This document shows positions 51,965 to 61,918 of a DNA stretch of 64,000 nucleotides, piece by piece (position 1 is the first letter of the stretch; every line of letters begins with the position of its first letter). Source of the DNA: Winogradskyella thalassocola. Lineage in GTDB: Bacteria; Bacteroidota; Bacteroidia; Flavobacteriales; Flavobacteriaceae. The stretch lies in assembly GCF_900099995.1 (NCBI RefSeq), contig NZ_FNCZ01000001.1, positions 558,001 through 622,000 of the forward strand. The letters are read 5' to 3'. A program made the position numbers and the translations under genes. Under the pieces are notes generated by a model. It did no database searches. It saw nothing but the letters and a program-made list of their open reading frames with translations, and was not told the DNA's origin.

Positions 51965-54208
51965 TTACGCTTCTGGTTTACCTATCATGTAAAAATCTAA
52001 ATGTTTTTTAACTAAATCTGCATTCTTAACTTTTACAATAACCTCATCACCTAGCTGATACATGGTTCCGGTTTTTTGCCCAATCATAGCATATTGGTCT
52101 TGGTCAAACTGATAGTGATCATCTTTCATATCTCTAACACTCACCATACCTTCACATTTATTAGAAATAATTTCTATGTAAATTCCCCAATCTGTAACTC
52201 CAGAAATAACTCCTAAGAATTCTTCGTCTTGATGATCTTGCATAAAACGAATCTGCATGTATTTAATAGAATCTCGCTCAGCTTTGGTAGCTAAGTATTC
52301 CATATTACTAGAATGCTTACATTTCTCTTCGTAAATCTCTTGATTAGCCGATTTTTCACCATCTAAATACTGTTGTAATAATCGATGTGCCATCACATCT
52401 GGATAACGACGAATTGGCGATGTAAAATGACTATAGTAATCAAATGCTAAACCGTAGTGACCGATATTGTGTGTAGTATATTCGGCTTTAGACATGGTAC
52501 GAATCGTTAACGTATCTACTAAATTTTGTTCCTTTTTTCCAACTACATCTTTTAATAAATTATTTAAAGACGATGCAATACTGCCTTTATCTTTAAAATT
52601 TAATTTATGTCCAAAACGACCAACCACAGTTTGTAGCTGTGCTAATTTAGATTCGTCTGGTTCATCGTGTACACGGTATACAAAAGTTTTCTCAGGTTTC
52701 TGTTTTCCAACATATTCTGATACTTTTCTGTTGGCTAATAACATGAATTCTTCAATCATTTTATTAGCATCCTTACTGGTCTTAAAGTGAATACCTATTG
52801 GATTTGCTTCTTCATCTAAGTTAAATTTAACTTCAACTTTATCAAAAGAAATGGCTCCATCTCGCATACGTGCTGTACGCATTTTTCGAGCCAATTGGTT
52901 CATTTTTATGGTAGCCTGAGCAACCTCTACAGACGTTTGATATACTTCACCAGTCAATGAAACTTCAGCCGGAATTGTAGTATCTATTTTATCAGGGTTC
53001 TTTAAAACTTCAACCTCGTTAATTGTGGCATTATTTTCAATAATTGCTTGTGCTTCTTCATAAGCAAAACGCGCATCAGAATACGTTACCGTTCTACCGA
53101 ACCATTCATTTTTAATTTCACATTTATCATTCATATGAAACACCGCAGAAAAGGTATATTTCTCTTCGTGTGGACGTAATGAACAGGCTCCATTAGATAA
53201 TATTTCTGGTAACATTGGCACTACACGATCTACTAAATAAATAGACGTCGCACGTTCGTAAGCTTCATCATCTAAAATTGTTCCTGGTTGTAAGTAATGC
53301 GAAACATCTGCAATATGAATTCCGATCTCATATAAGCCATTATCTAAAACTTTAAAGGATAAGGCATCATCAAAATCTTTAGCGTCCTTAGGATCTATGG
53401 TAAAGGTTAAATCTTTACGCATATCTCTACGTTTTGCAATTTCTTCAGCTGTAATTGAGGTATCAATTTTATTAGCGAAGGCTTCAACATCTTCTGGAAA
53501 TTCTAATGGTAAGCCATATTCTGCCATGATGGAATTAATCTCCGTACCATGTTCACCTGGTTTTCCTAAAACTTCAATCACTTTTCCGTTAGGTGAATCT
53601 GCTTTTTCTGGCCAATCTTCTAAAGAGACCAGTACTTTATCACCATCTTCTGCCTTATTTATTTTATTAATAGGCACAAAAATATCGGTGTACATTTTGT
53701 TGCTATCTGCTACAACAAAAGCAAATCCTTTTTTATCATGAATTTGAATGGTACCAACATATTCCGTTTTTGCACGTTTTATAATATTGGTGATTTCTCC
53801 TTCTTGCTTGCCTCTATGTTTTCGTTTGTAAGCGTAGAATTCTACTTCATCTCCATGTAAAGCTTTGTTTATATTGTTTGAAGCGATGAAAATATCGTCC
53901 TCAAAATCATCTGAAATAATATATCCGTTGCCTTTAGCACCAAGATCTAAAATACCAGTATGATATTCGTTATTAACAACTGCTTTAAATTTACCACGAT
54001 CTACTTCTTCAATCTCTTCTTTTGCTTTGAGTTGTTGAAGTTTTTTTATAATCTGATTGCGACTACTAGCATCATTAACGCCTAGTTTAGCTGCAATTTG
54101 TTTATAGTTGAATGTTGCGTTTCTGTCTTTTTTTAAAATACTAAGAATTGTATTTGTAAGGTTGGAAATCTTATTATTTGAAGGTTTCCTGTGTTTCTTT
54201 TTTGTCAT
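51965..54208 (-). CDS. rnr: Ribonuclease R
   Basis: 747 residues. Winged-helix N-terminus (about 20-75), cold-shock domains, RNB catalytic core with TIDPKDAKDFDDALSF (about 272-287, three Mg-binding aspartates) and a C-terminal S1 domain (about 655-745). RNase R degrades structured RNA 3' to 5'. A TAACTTTG box (54341-54348) is 133 bases upstream of the ATG. Confidence 0.97.
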   Translation of the reverse strand: MTKKKHRKPSNNKISNLTNTILSILKKDRNATFNYKQIAAKLGVNDASSRNQIIKKLQQLKAKEEIEEVDRGKFKAVVNNEYHTGILDLGAKGNGYIISDDFEDDIFIASNNINKALHGDEVEFYAYKRKHRGKQEGEITNIIKRAKTEYVGTIQIHDKKGFAFVVADSNKMYTDIFVPINKINKAEDGDKVLVSLEDWPEKADSPNGKVIEVLGKPGEHGTEINSIMAEYGLPLEFPEDVEAFANKIDTSITAEEIAKRRDMRKDLTFTIDPKDAKDFDDALSFKVLDNGLYEIGIHIADVSHYLQPGTILDDEAYERATSIYLVDRVVPMLPEILSNGACSLRPHEEKYTFSAVFHMNDKCEIKNEWFGRTVTYSDARFAYEEAQAIIENNATINEVEVLKNPDKIDTTIPAEVSLTGEVYQTSVEVAQATIKMNQLARKMRTARMRDGAISFDKVEVKFNLDEEANPIGIHFKTSKDANKMIEEFMLLANRKVSEYVGKQKPEKTFVYRVHDEPDESKLAQLQTVVGRFGHKLNFKDKGSIASSLNNLLKDVVGKKEQNLVDTLTIRTMSKAEYTTHNIGHYGLAFDYYSHFTSPIRRYPDVMAHRLLQQYLDGEKSANQEIYEEKCKHSSNMEYLATKAERDSIKYMQIRFMQDHQDEEFLGVISGVTDWGIYIEIISNKCEGMVSVRDMKDDHYQFDQDQYAMIGQKTGTMYQLGDEVIVKVKNADLVKKHLDFYMIGKPEA

Positions 54209-54340
54209 TTATAATTGTAATCTATTATTGTATTTGTTATTCTATGTAAGCTTACAAATCCTTTAGATTCTGCAATAAGTCTAAGAATAACAACTTATTT
54301 AAAACTTAACTTTAGCGAAGAGAGGTTATTAAGTTTGGTA

Positions 54341-54348
54341 CAAAGTTA
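54341..54348 (-). promoter_or_regulatory. -7 promoter box of rnr
   Basis: TAACTTTG on the minus strand fits TAnnTTTG; the predicted leader is about 128 bases. Confidence 0.4.
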
Positions 54349-54390
54349 CGTTTTAATTTTTTAATGGTGTTTAGCTAATGTTAAATTAAT

Positions 54391-54420
54391 AAAAAAGCAC
54401 TGTAAAATTTACAGCGCTTT
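54391..54420 (-). terminator. Terminator of the T9SS gene
   Basis: AAAGC-A-CTGT and ACAG-C-GCTTT pair with one A/C mismatch; on the minus strand a run of T follows. Confidence 0.75.
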
Positions 54421-54442
54421 AATTTAAAATATGTTTAAAAAA

Positions 54443-56923
54443 CTACTCTACAATTAACTTTTTAGCCGATTTTCCTTTATTTGTTTCTACTTCTACTAGG
54501 TATAGACCAGAGGCTAGATTTGAGGTATTTATAATTGATTTATTTGAAGCTAATACTTGTTGACCTAGGTTATTATAAATGGTTACTCGTTTTAAATCTA
54601 TTTCTTGCCTTAATTTTATATTAACCACATTTTGTGCTGGATTAGGATGGATATTGAAATAATCTATCTTAATATCATTAATGTGTAACCCGTTAGAGGA
54701 ATTAATCCTAATTATTCTATTTTTCCTTGTACCATTATAACTTGTAAAACTACCAGCAGCAACAACCTGTTCGTCATCTTGAATTCTTAATGCAATAACA
54801 CTATTATTTGCACCAGTACCAATATTAAAATTAGTATCTAAACTACCATCTGTATTTAAACGCGCTATTCTATTTATTGAGGTACCATTATAACTAGTAA
54901 AATCACCACCAATAATTATTTTTCCATCATTTTGAATACCTATTTCTCTCACACCAAATACGCCAGAACCAGCATTAAAACTTGTATCTAAACTGCCATC
55001 TGTATATAAGCGTGCAAGATCATTTGTAGAAACACCATTATAACCTGTAAAAAAACCACTAATAATAACTTTTCCATCTTCTTGAATACTTAATTCTCTG
55101 ATAGCATTATTTGGACCAGGACCAACACTAAAACTCCCAACATTAAAACTCGTATCTAAACTACCATCTGTATTTAACCGAGCAAGGTCATTTGTTGAAG
55201 TGCCATTAAAATCAGAAAAATACCCACCAATAATAATTTTACCATCATCTTGCATTCCAATAGAAAAAATTCTACCACTTGCACCAGTACCAATATCAAA
55301 ACTAGTATCTAAACTGCCATCCGCATTTAAACGCGCTATACCGTTCATAGAAACACCATTAAAACCATCGAAAAATCCAGTAATTATTATTTTTCCATCT
55401 TCTTGTATTACAATATCATCAATACTATTTGTAGCACCAGTACCAACATTAAAACTCGTATCTAAACTACCATCTGCATTTAAACGCGTAAGATAATCTG
55501 TATAAAAATAATTGCTATTTAAAAAATACCCACTAATAATAACTTTTCCATCTTCTTGAATTGCAATATTATTAATATTACCTAATGTAACTGTATCAAC
55601 ATTGAAGCTGGGGTCTAAACTGCCATCTGTATTTAAACGTGCTATATTATTTGAAGTCATATTATTATAATTAGTAAATGCTCCACTAATAATAACTTTT
55701 CCATCTTCTTCTATAGCTATATCACTAATAAAACTATTTGCACCATAACCAACATTAAAACTCACATCTAAATTACCATCTGTATTTAAACGCGTAAGGT
55801 ATCTTGAGAAAGAACTAGCTACTACATAACCTCCAAAAATAACTTTCCCATCATTTTGAATAGCAATGCTAGCCTCACCACTGATTACCTCATTACTAGC
55901 GTTAAAACTCGAATCTAAACTGCCATCTGTATTTAAACGGATAAAATTATTTACAGAAACACCATTATAGTTAGTGAAATAACCATTAATAAAAATATTA
56001 CCATCATCTTGCATTATAATACTATTAACACTAGCATTTACACCACTACCAATATTAAAAATCGTGTCTAAACTGCCATCTGTATTTAAACGCGCTATTC
56101 TATTTACAGAAATACCATTATAATTCGTAAAATAACCTCCAATAATAACTTTACCATTATCTTGAAAAACAATTTCACTAATACCATCATTTAATCCAGT
56201 ACCAATATTAAAACTAGTATCTAAACTACCATCTGCATTTATGCGAACAAAGTAATTTGAAGAAATATCGTTGTAACTAGTAAAAAAACCGCCAATAATA
56301 ACTTTGCCATCAGCTTGTATTGCAATACTCCTAACACTATTATTTACACCAGTACCAACATTAAAAGTAGTGTCTAAACTACCATCTGTATTTAAGCGAG
56401 CTATTCTATTTATTGAAATACCATTATAGCTTGTAAAGCTACCACCAATAATTATTTTACCATCAGCTTGAATAGTAATTTCTTCAATTTCACTATTTGC
56501 ACCAGTACCAACATTAAAAGTCGTATCTAAACTTCCATCTGTATTTAAGCGAGCTATTCTATTTACTAAAATACCATTAATACTAGAAAACCATCCTCCA
56601 ATAATAACTTTGCCATCAGCTTGAATGGCTACTACATGAATACCACCATTATTTACACCAGTACCAACATTAAAAGTCGTATCTAAACTACCATCTGTGT
56701 TTAAGCGAGCTATTCCATTTATTAGAATACCATTATAACTAGTAAAATCACCGCTAATAATTATTTTACCATCATTTTGAAGCGTAGTTGCACGTATATA
56801 GTCATTAGGACCATCACCTTTACCAATATCAAATGGATTAAATGTAAGATCTAAACTACCATCTTGAGCTATTGCACTTATTGAAAAGCTTAAACATAAA
56901 ATAAAAAGTAATAACTGTTTCAT
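54443..56923 (-). CDS. T9SS-secreted protein with 14 delta-60 repeats
   Basis: The start at 56923 gives a signal peptide (MKQLLLFILCLSFSISAIAQ, cleaved after Q); an upstream in-frame ATG at 57022 does not. 826 residues. About fourteen units of 51 residues with consensus IQADGKIIIGG..TSYNG..NRIARLNTDGSLDTTFN, the delta-60 repeat that folds as beta-propeller blades. The C-terminal 80 residues are a type A T9SS sorting domain (YFNIHPNPAQNVVNIKL, then VTIYNNLGQQV, NLASGLYLVEV, KKLIVE). Exported across the outer membrane and probably cell-attached. Confidence 0.9.
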   Translation of the reverse strand: MKQLLLFILCLSFSISAIAQDGSLDLTFNPFDIGKGDGPNDYIRATTLQNDGKIIISGDFTSYNGILINGIARLNTDGSLDTTFNVGTGVNNGGIHVVAIQADGKVIIGGWFSSINGILVNRIARLNTDGSLDTTFNVGTGANSEIEEITIQADGKIIIGGSFTSYNGISINRIARLNTDGSLDTTFNVGTGVNNSVRSIAIQADGKVIIGGFFTSYNDISSNYFVRINADGSLDTSFNIGTGLNDGISEIVFQDNGKVIIGGYFTNYNGISVNRIARLNTDGSLDTIFNIGSGVNASVNSIIMQDDGNIFINGYFTNYNGVSVNNFIRLNTDGSLDSSFNASNEVISGEASIAIQNDGKVIFGGYVVASSFSRYLTRLNTDGNLDVSFNVGYGANSFISDIAIEEDGKVIISGAFTNYNNMTSNNIARLNTDGSLDPSFNVDTVTLGNINNIAIQEDGKVIISGYFLNSNYFYTDYLTRLNADGSLDTSFNVGTGATNSIDDIVIQEDGKIIITGFFDGFNGVSMNGIARLNADGSLDTSFDIGTGASGRIFSIGMQDDGKIIIGGYFSDFNGTSTNDLARLNTDGSLDTSFNVGSFSVGPGPNNAIRELSIQEDGKVIISGFFTGYNGVSTNDLARLYTDGSLDTSFNAGSGVFGVREIGIQNDGKIIIGGDFTSYNGTSINRIARLNTDGSLDTNFNIGTGANNSVIALRIQDDEQVVAAGSFTSYNGTRKNRIIRINSSNGLHINDIKIDYFNIHPNPAQNVVNIKLRQEIDLKRVTIYNNLGQQVLASNKSIINTSNLASGLYLVEVETNKGKSAKKLIVE

Positions 56924-56957
56924 AATTCTAAAATTTAGTTTTTCTAAAATTAGAATT
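56924..56957 (-). other. Hairpin adjoining the start codon of the T9SS gene
   Basis: AATTCTAAAATTTAG and CTAAAATTAGAATT are near-perfect complements around a 5-base loop, directly upstream of the ATG. It could mask the start or act in regulation. Confidence 0.5.
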
Positions 56958-56974
56958 CGTTTATATATCATACA

Positions 56975-56992
56975 ATACCTAGTATTAGGTAT
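56975..56992. promoter_or_regulatory. Palindromic operator-like site
   Basis: ATACCTAGTATTAGGTAT is a perfect inverted repeat of 7 bp with a 4-base spacer, 52 bases upstream of the T9SS gene, the place for a dimeric regulator. The regulator is unknown. Confidence 0.5.
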
Positions 56993-57012
56993 ATTTTTAT
57001 CTAAAAAAACAC

Positions 57013-57021
57013 TTATCAACA
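57013..57021 (+). other. DnaA-box-like 9-mer TTATCAACA
   Basis: One mismatch from TTATCCACA; first of three boxes of the form TTATNAACA in 430 bases. Confidence 0.4.
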
Positions 57022-57022
57022 T

Positions 57023-57571
57023 ATATATACATATAATCAGTTTTCTTTTAAAATTTAAAAAAATAAATGGTGGTTATTATAGTATGTTAATAGTGGCTAT
57101 AACTTTTTGAAGTTTTATTTTGATTAATCGTAGTTTACATTTTACCACATTTTAGTTAACACTAAGTTTACATCTAAACGCTTCATTTTTAAGCTAAATT
57201 AAAAAGCTATTAACAACTGTTAATAACGAATGTTAATAGAATTGACTAACATGTATTTTGTAAAATACTGTTCATTTCAAAACTTTTTAGTTTGATAACT
57301 TATTTTAAAAAAATGGTTAACTAATTAGGATATGACATTTTAATTTTGGTTTGGAAAAATAACTGAGTAATCCTAATTTTTGTTTTCAATAGTTGTGAAC
57401 AGATATTAACAATTACTGGTCATTTTATATAGAGTTATGAACAGTGTTAATACACCTAATCTAAAAACGCATTTTCAAACTTAAAACTAATGGATAAGTA
57501 AGACCTTATAAGTTATGCTTAGTTGTAAGCAATTATTAACTTTGATGTCTAATAAGTAAAGACAATTTATT
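57023..57571. other. AT-rich gap with DnaA-box-like words; candidate oriC
   Basis: 549 bases without a gene, very AT-rich. TTATTAACA (minus) at 57218-57226 and TTATGAACA at 57435-57443 join the one at 57013. Many further near-matches occur, such as TGTTAATAG at 57085 and 57231, CTATTAACA at 57207 and TGTTAATAC at 57445. The rpiB promoter box is at its right end. Confidence 0.4.
57537..57544 (+). promoter_or_regulatory. -7 promoter box of rpiB
   Basis: TAACTTTG fits TAnnTTTG, 27 bases before the start codon at 57572; no -33 match. Confidence 0.45.
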
Positions 57572-58006
57572 ATGACTATTTCAATAGGAAACGATCACGC
57601 AGGACCAGATTATAAATTTGCCATTGTAAAGCATTTAGAAGCAAAGGGACATACTATAACTAATTATGGAACAGACAGTCTAGATAGTGTAGATTATCCA
57701 GATTTTGTTCATCCGGTTGCTAAAGATGTGGAGGCTAAAAAAGTAGATTTTGGTATTCTTATTTGTGGAAGCGCAAATGGAGTAGCTATGACGGCTAATA
57801 AATATCAGCACGTTAGAGCAGGTGTATGTTGGACTAATGAAATCACAGAATTAACACGTTTACATAATAATGCTAATATTATATGTATCCCAGCACGTTT
57901 TACATCTATACCACAAGCCATAAAAATGGTAGATACGTTCTTAGAAACTAAATTTGAAGGTGGTCGCCATCAGAACCGTGTAGATAAGATTCCGGCGTCA
58001 TGTTAA
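57572..58006 (+). CDS. rpiB: Ribose 5-phosphate isomerase B
   Basis: 144 residues. N-terminal SIGNDHAGPDYK (5-15) binds the sugar, and ICGSANGVAMTANK has the catalytic C65 at the position known for RpiB. Interconverts ribulose- and ribose-5-phosphate. Likely the first gene of the short plus-strand run rpiB, CDF transporter, GNAT. Confidence 0.95.
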   Translation: MTISIGNDHAGPDYKFAIVKHLEAKGHTITNYGTDSLDSVDYPDFVHPVAKDVEAKKVDFGILICGSANGVAMTANKYQHVRAGVCWTNEITELTRLHNNANIICIPARFTSIPQAIKMVDTFLETKFEGGRHQNRVDKIPASC

Positions 58007-58029
58007 TATCAATTCTAAATTGATAATAA

Positions 58030-58941
58030 ATGAGTCACAATCACAACCATTCTCACAGTCCTAAGGATTTAAAGGGACAAAAGCTATTAATTTCAATACT
58101 CTTAAATATTGTTATTACAGTAGCTCAGGTTATTGGTGGTTTAGTTTCTGGAAGTTTATCATTATTAAGTGATGCCTTACATAATTTTAGTGATGTTGTT
58201 TCTTTAATTGTGAGTTATGTTGCCGCTAAATTATCTAAACAAAAAGCGTCTATCAATAGGACTTTTGGCTATAAACGTGCCGAAATTTTAGCAGCATTCA
58301 TCAATGCTAGTACACTAGTTATAGTAGCAATTATTTTAATTTTTGAAGCCGTAAAACGTTTTAGAAATCCTCAAGAAATAGAATCTAGCTTAGTGATTTG
58401 GTTAGCTATTTTAGCTATTATAGGAAATGGTCTAAGTGTTTTGTTATTAAGAAAAGAGTCTAAAAATAACATCAATATGCGGTCTGCATATCTGCATTTA
58501 TTAACAGATATGTTAGCAAGTGTTGCTGTATTAATTGGTGGGTTATTAATGAAATACTATCAATTATTTTGGGTCGATAGCTTATTAACCTTATTAATTG
58601 CCTTGTATTTAATTTGGGTGGGTTATGATTTATTAAAAACATCAACACGCATGTTAATGCTGTTTACTCCAGATACCATTAATATTAAAGATGTTGTAAG
58701 AACTGTAAATAAACTACCTAAAGTAAGTAAGTTGCATCACGTACACATCTGGAATTTAAGTGACGATGAGTTGCATTTAGAAGCCCATTTAGACCTAAAA
58801 GAAGACATTTCTACGACTGCCTTTAATGATTTACTTTTAGACATTGAAACGGTCTTACATGATGAATTCAACATCAACCACGTTACCATTCAACCAGAGT
58901 TTAACAAAGAAGATCCTAAAGAGGTCATAGTACAAGACTAA
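58030..58941 (+). CDS. Cation diffusion facilitator metal exporter
   Basis: 303 residues. Histidine-rich N-terminus (SHNHNHSHS), six membrane helices with metal-site motifs SDALHNFSDV (helix 2, H-x3-D) and HLLTDMLAS (helix 5, H-x3-D), and a cytoplasmic C-terminal domain with HHVHIWNLSDDELHLEAH. Typical Zn/Cd/Co exporter of the CzcD/ZitB kind. It follows rpiB by 23 bases and overlaps the GNAT gene by 1 base. Confidence 0.93.
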   Translation: MSHNHNHSHSPKDLKGQKLLISILLNIVITVAQVIGGLVSGSLSLLSDALHNFSDVVSLIVSYVAAKLSKQKASINRTFGYKRAEILAAFINASTLVIVAIILIFEAVKRFRNPQEIESSLVIWLAILAIIGNGLSVLLLRKESKNNINMRSAYLHLLTDMLASVAVLIGGLLMKYYQLFWVDSLLTLLIALYLIWVGYDLLKTSTRMLMLFTPDTINIKDVVRTVNKLPKVSKLHHVHIWNLSDDELHLEAHLDLKEDISTTAFNDLLLDIETVLHDEFNINHVTIQPEFNKEDPKEVIVQD

Positions 58942-59384
58942 TGCTAGATATCATAACAAAAAATTTCAACGAATTAACAACGCAAGAACTTTATAATGTA
59001 CTTCAATTACGAAGCGAAGTGTTTGTTGTTGAACAAGATTGCGTGTACCAAGATATCGATGGAAAAGATCAAAAAGCACTTCATATTTTAGGTTATGACA
59101 ATAATGTCTTAGTGGCTTACACACGTATTTTTAAACCAGGCTATTATTTTGAAGAATCTAGTATAGGTAGGGTTGTAGTGCAGCAAAAAGCACGAAAATT
59201 TAAATATGGTTACGCTATTATGAAGGCTTCTATAGATGCTATTAAAACGCATTATAAGGAAACAACTATTAGAATTTCTGCACAGATGTACTTGAAAAAA
59301 TTCTATAATAATTTACAATTTCAAGAAGTAGGAGAGGAGTACTTAGAAGATGGTATTCCACATATTAACATGATTAAGTCCTAA
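58941..59384 (+). CDS. ElaA-like GNAT acetyltransferase
   Basis: 147 residues. LYNVLQLRSEVFVVEQDCVYQDIDG is the ElaA-type opening, followed by IGRVVVQQKARKFKYGYAIM (acetyl-CoA loop). The substrate is unknown. It ends head-on with the OmpA gene with no base between, so no terminator can separate them. Confidence 0.85.
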   Translation: MLDIITKNFNELTTQELYNVLQLRSEVFVVEQDCVYQDIDGKDQKALHILGYDNNVLVAYTRIFKPGYYFEESSIGRVVVQQKARKFKYGYAIMKASIDAIKTHYKETTIRISAQMYLKKFYNNLQFQEVGEEYLEDGIPHINMIKS

Positions 59385-60218
59385 TTATTTTTCGTAAATA
59401 CGTGTCACCAAAATTTCGACACGTCTATCTAATTGTGGTTCACCGCCTAATGGTGCTTTTCTACGCATACCAACAAATTTCATTCGGTAGTGTTTAACAC
59501 CTTTATCTACTAAATAATCGTAGATATATTTTGCGCGTGCCACAGATAGATTACGTTTTTTAGTCTTACGATCAATAGCATCTCTTTCGCCTTGCGTACA
59601 ACACACATGACCTTCAATTGTAAAATACACATTGGTACGTTCTACTAAGATTTCTGCAATTCTATCGAGTACACCTTTAGATTCTTTAGTTAAATAGCTA
59701 TAACCTGTTCTAAATAATAAGTTGTCGAGCAAAATTTTGTCTCCTTCTTTTAAATCACCTTTTAATAAATCTTCAGTTTTGTCTACTACTGGCTTTTCTT
59801 CTTTAGGTTTTGGAGGATAGACAGGAGTTACAATGATTTCAACCTTACGGTTTAAACCCCGTATTTTATTAAGATCATTTTCTTTAATAATATTGACTAA
59901 AATTTTACCTTTTCCATCAACATTAGTCATTTTAGACTCATCAAATTCGTTGTTAGAAAAGACTTCTTTTATAGCATCTGCACGATTTTGAGATAAAACA
60001 AGATTATAATTATCACTACCGCGATCATCTGTAAAGCCGTAAATTGATACTTTCTCTATATCGATATCTTCAATTTTAGATAAAAAAAGTAATAACCGAC
60101 TATGTTCTGTTTCGGGAATATCGTGTTGATCAGTTTCAAAATACACCTCGTGCTTCAATTCTTTTTGAGCAAAAGAGACTTGAAAAGTTAGGCATAAAAG
60201 GATAAATAGGGGTTTCAT
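59385..60218 (-). CDS. OmpA-family protein with two OmpA domains
   Basis: 277 residues with a signal peptide (MKPLFILLCLTFQVSFAQ). A first OmpA-like domain at about 25-132 (YGFTDDRGSDNYNLVLSQNRA) and a second at about 165-275 (IEGHVCCTQGERDAIDRK, then NLSVARAKYIYDYLVDKG; RRVEILV). Each has the TD.RG or GH....E and NxxLSxxRA marks of peptidoglycan-binding OmpA_C. Anchors or spaces the outer membrane. It has an unusual pair of cysteines in the second domain. Confidence 0.85.
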   Translation of the reverse strand: MKPLFILLCLTFQVSFAQKELKHEVYFETDQHDIPETEHSRLLLFLSKIEDIDIEKVSIYGFTDDRGSDNYNLVLSQNRADAIKEVFSNNEFDESKMTNVDGKGKILVNIIKENDLNKIRGLNRKVEIIVTPVYPPKPKEEKPVVDKTEDLLKGDLKEGDKILLDNLLFRTGYSYLTKESKGVLDRIAEILVERTNVYFTIEGHVCCTQGERDAIDRKTKKRNLSVARAKYIYDYLVDKGVKHYRMKFVGMRRKAPLGGEPQLDRRVEILVTRIYEK

Positions 60219-60283
60219 GTTTGTATTATTATTTTCTTACTTATAGAAAATATTTATGACGTTAAATATAAATAATTTTAGCG

Positions 60284-61918
60284 CTATCTCAAAATACTTG
60301 CATACTGCGAAGGATTATTAAGAACATTTAAGGCTTTTTTAATTTCTTCATTATTGGCAGTGTAATAGGTATACAAGCCTTCACTGTAAAAATAACGTTT
60401 AATAATTTCGTCTGTAAGTAATGATTTTAATTGTGTTTTATTGTCGTCAATCGCATTTGTTTTGTAATCCTTTAAAGCTTCTGTTAATACATTGTATTCC
60501 GAATTAATTTCAGTATCAAGCGACTCTTCTTTAGCAATAGTAAGGGCATTATGCAAAGCGATTTCCGTTTTAGTTTCAAAATTAAAACCACTAGATTTTA
60601 TATAATTTTTAAACGCTTTAAAGTCCGAATCCGAAAGTGTAAAGTTTTTTAAATCATCTATTTGATGATCATAATAGTAATCTGTTGAAAAGTTGAATAC
60701 TAAATTTTCATTAGATATTGCTTTGGTAATTGTTGAAAGCTTGGAAAATTCGACTTCTATATCTGGTTCTACGCCACCTCCATCAAATACATCGCGTCCA
60801 TTTCTGGTTTTAAAAGCATTATAATTTTCTTGTTGTGTTCTTGTGGCTTTACCGTTTTCATCACGATTCCAATAATCTAAGGCCTGAATACAACGACCAG
60901 ATGGGGTGTAATACCTAGAAATTGTAATCTTCATTTGTGTACCGTAAGTCAATGGTTTTGGTCTTTGTACTAAACCTTTTCCAAAGCTACGTGTGCCAAC
61001 CACTACAGCACGATCCATATCTTGTAATGCACCAGAAACAATCTCGCTTGCCGAAGCACTTTTACCATCAATTAAAACGACTAATGGAATTTCAGTATCT
61101 ACAGCTTCACGTTGTGTATAATACGTTTTGTTATATTTTTTGACTTTAGATTTAGTGGTTACCACTAACTGATCTTTAGGCACAAAAATATTCGTCACAT
61201 TCACCGCTTCATGCAATAAACCACCAGGATTTCCTCTTAAATCTAAAATTAATTGGGTTGCTCCTTGATTTTTTAAAGCTTTAATTGCGCTAATAGTTTC
61301 AGAAGAGGCTTTATCATTAAACTTTCTCAGCACCACATAACCAGTCTTTTCATCGACCATGGAGTAGTGCGGAACTGCTTTAATTTCTAGCGATTCTCTA
61401 ATGATTTTTACAGTATTGATATTACCTTGTCTTTTATAAGTTACAGAAACTTCTGTACCTGCCGCTCCTTGTAATAAGTTGGCAGCGTCGTCTTTAAAAT
61501 CGGCAACGGTAACTTTATCTACTTTAATAATTTCATCTCCAGCTTTAAGGCCAGCTTTATCTGCTGCATAATTTTGGTAAGGCTCAACAATAACCAATTT
61601 ATCTTTTAAGGTTAATACCTTAGCTCCAATACCTGTATAATCCCCCGCATTGTTAATTCTAGAAGCTTCTACATCTTGTTCGTTATAAAATTGAGTGTAA
61701 GGATCTAAATCGTCTAACATGCTCTTAATAGCAGTATCTATTAAATCTCCAGGATTGGTATCATCTACATAATTCATGTTGATTTCTTTAAAAAGCGTGG
61801 TAAATATTTCTATTTGTTTCGCTATTTCAAAAAAGTCGTTCTTAAAAGCTGTGGTGCCAAAAAAGATAAGCACAGCCAAAACAGGAACTAGTATTTTTTT
61901 ACGTAAAAGTGTTTTCAT
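60284..61918 (-). CDS. S41-family C-terminal processing protease
   Basis: 544 residues with a signal or anchor (about 7-25). PDZ domain at about 90-165 and the protease core: LDLRGNPGGLLHEAVN, the nucleophile serine in DGKSASASEIVSGAL and the lysine in GTRSFGKGLVQ. Tsp/CtpA-like enzymes cut exported or damaged proteins after their C-termini. It is followed, 65 bases on, by the OmpA gene and preceded by rnpA, an order I associate with Flavobacteriaceae. Confidence 0.94.
   Translation of the reverse strand: MKTLLRKKILVPVLAVLIFFGTTAFKNDFFEIAKQIEIFTTLFKEINMNYVDDTNPGDLIDTAIKSMLDDLDPYTQFYNEQDVEASRINNAGDYTGIGAKVLTLKDKLVIVEPYQNYAADKAGLKAGDEIIKVDKVTVADFKDDAANLLQGAAGTEVSVTYKRQGNINTVKIIRESLEIKAVPHYSMVDEKTGYVVLRKFNDKASSETISAIKALKNQGATQLILDLRGNPGGLLHEAVNVTNIFVPKDQLVVTTKSKVKKYNKTYYTQREAVDTEIPLVVLIDGKSASASEIVSGALQDMDRAVVVGTRSFGKGLVQRPKPLTYGTQMKITISRYYTPSGRCIQALDYWNRDENGKATRTQQENYNAFKTRNGRDVFDGGGVEPDIEVEFSKLSTITKAISNENLVFNFSTDYYYDHQIDDLKNFTLSDSDFKAFKNYIKSSGFNFETKTEIALHNALTIAKEESLDTEINSEYNVLTEALKDYKTNAIDDNKTQLKSLLTDEIIKRYFYSEGLYTYYTANNEEIKKALNVLNNPSQYASILR

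Noticed and set aside
54443..56923. CRISPR-like regular repeats
   Set aside because: The repeats are 153 bases, in frame, and code for delta-60 units; there are no spacers.
56924..57022. Upstream start of the T9SS gene at 57022
   Set aside because: It would add 33 residues before the signal peptide and run through a hairpin and dyad; the ATG at 56923 gives a normal signal peptide.
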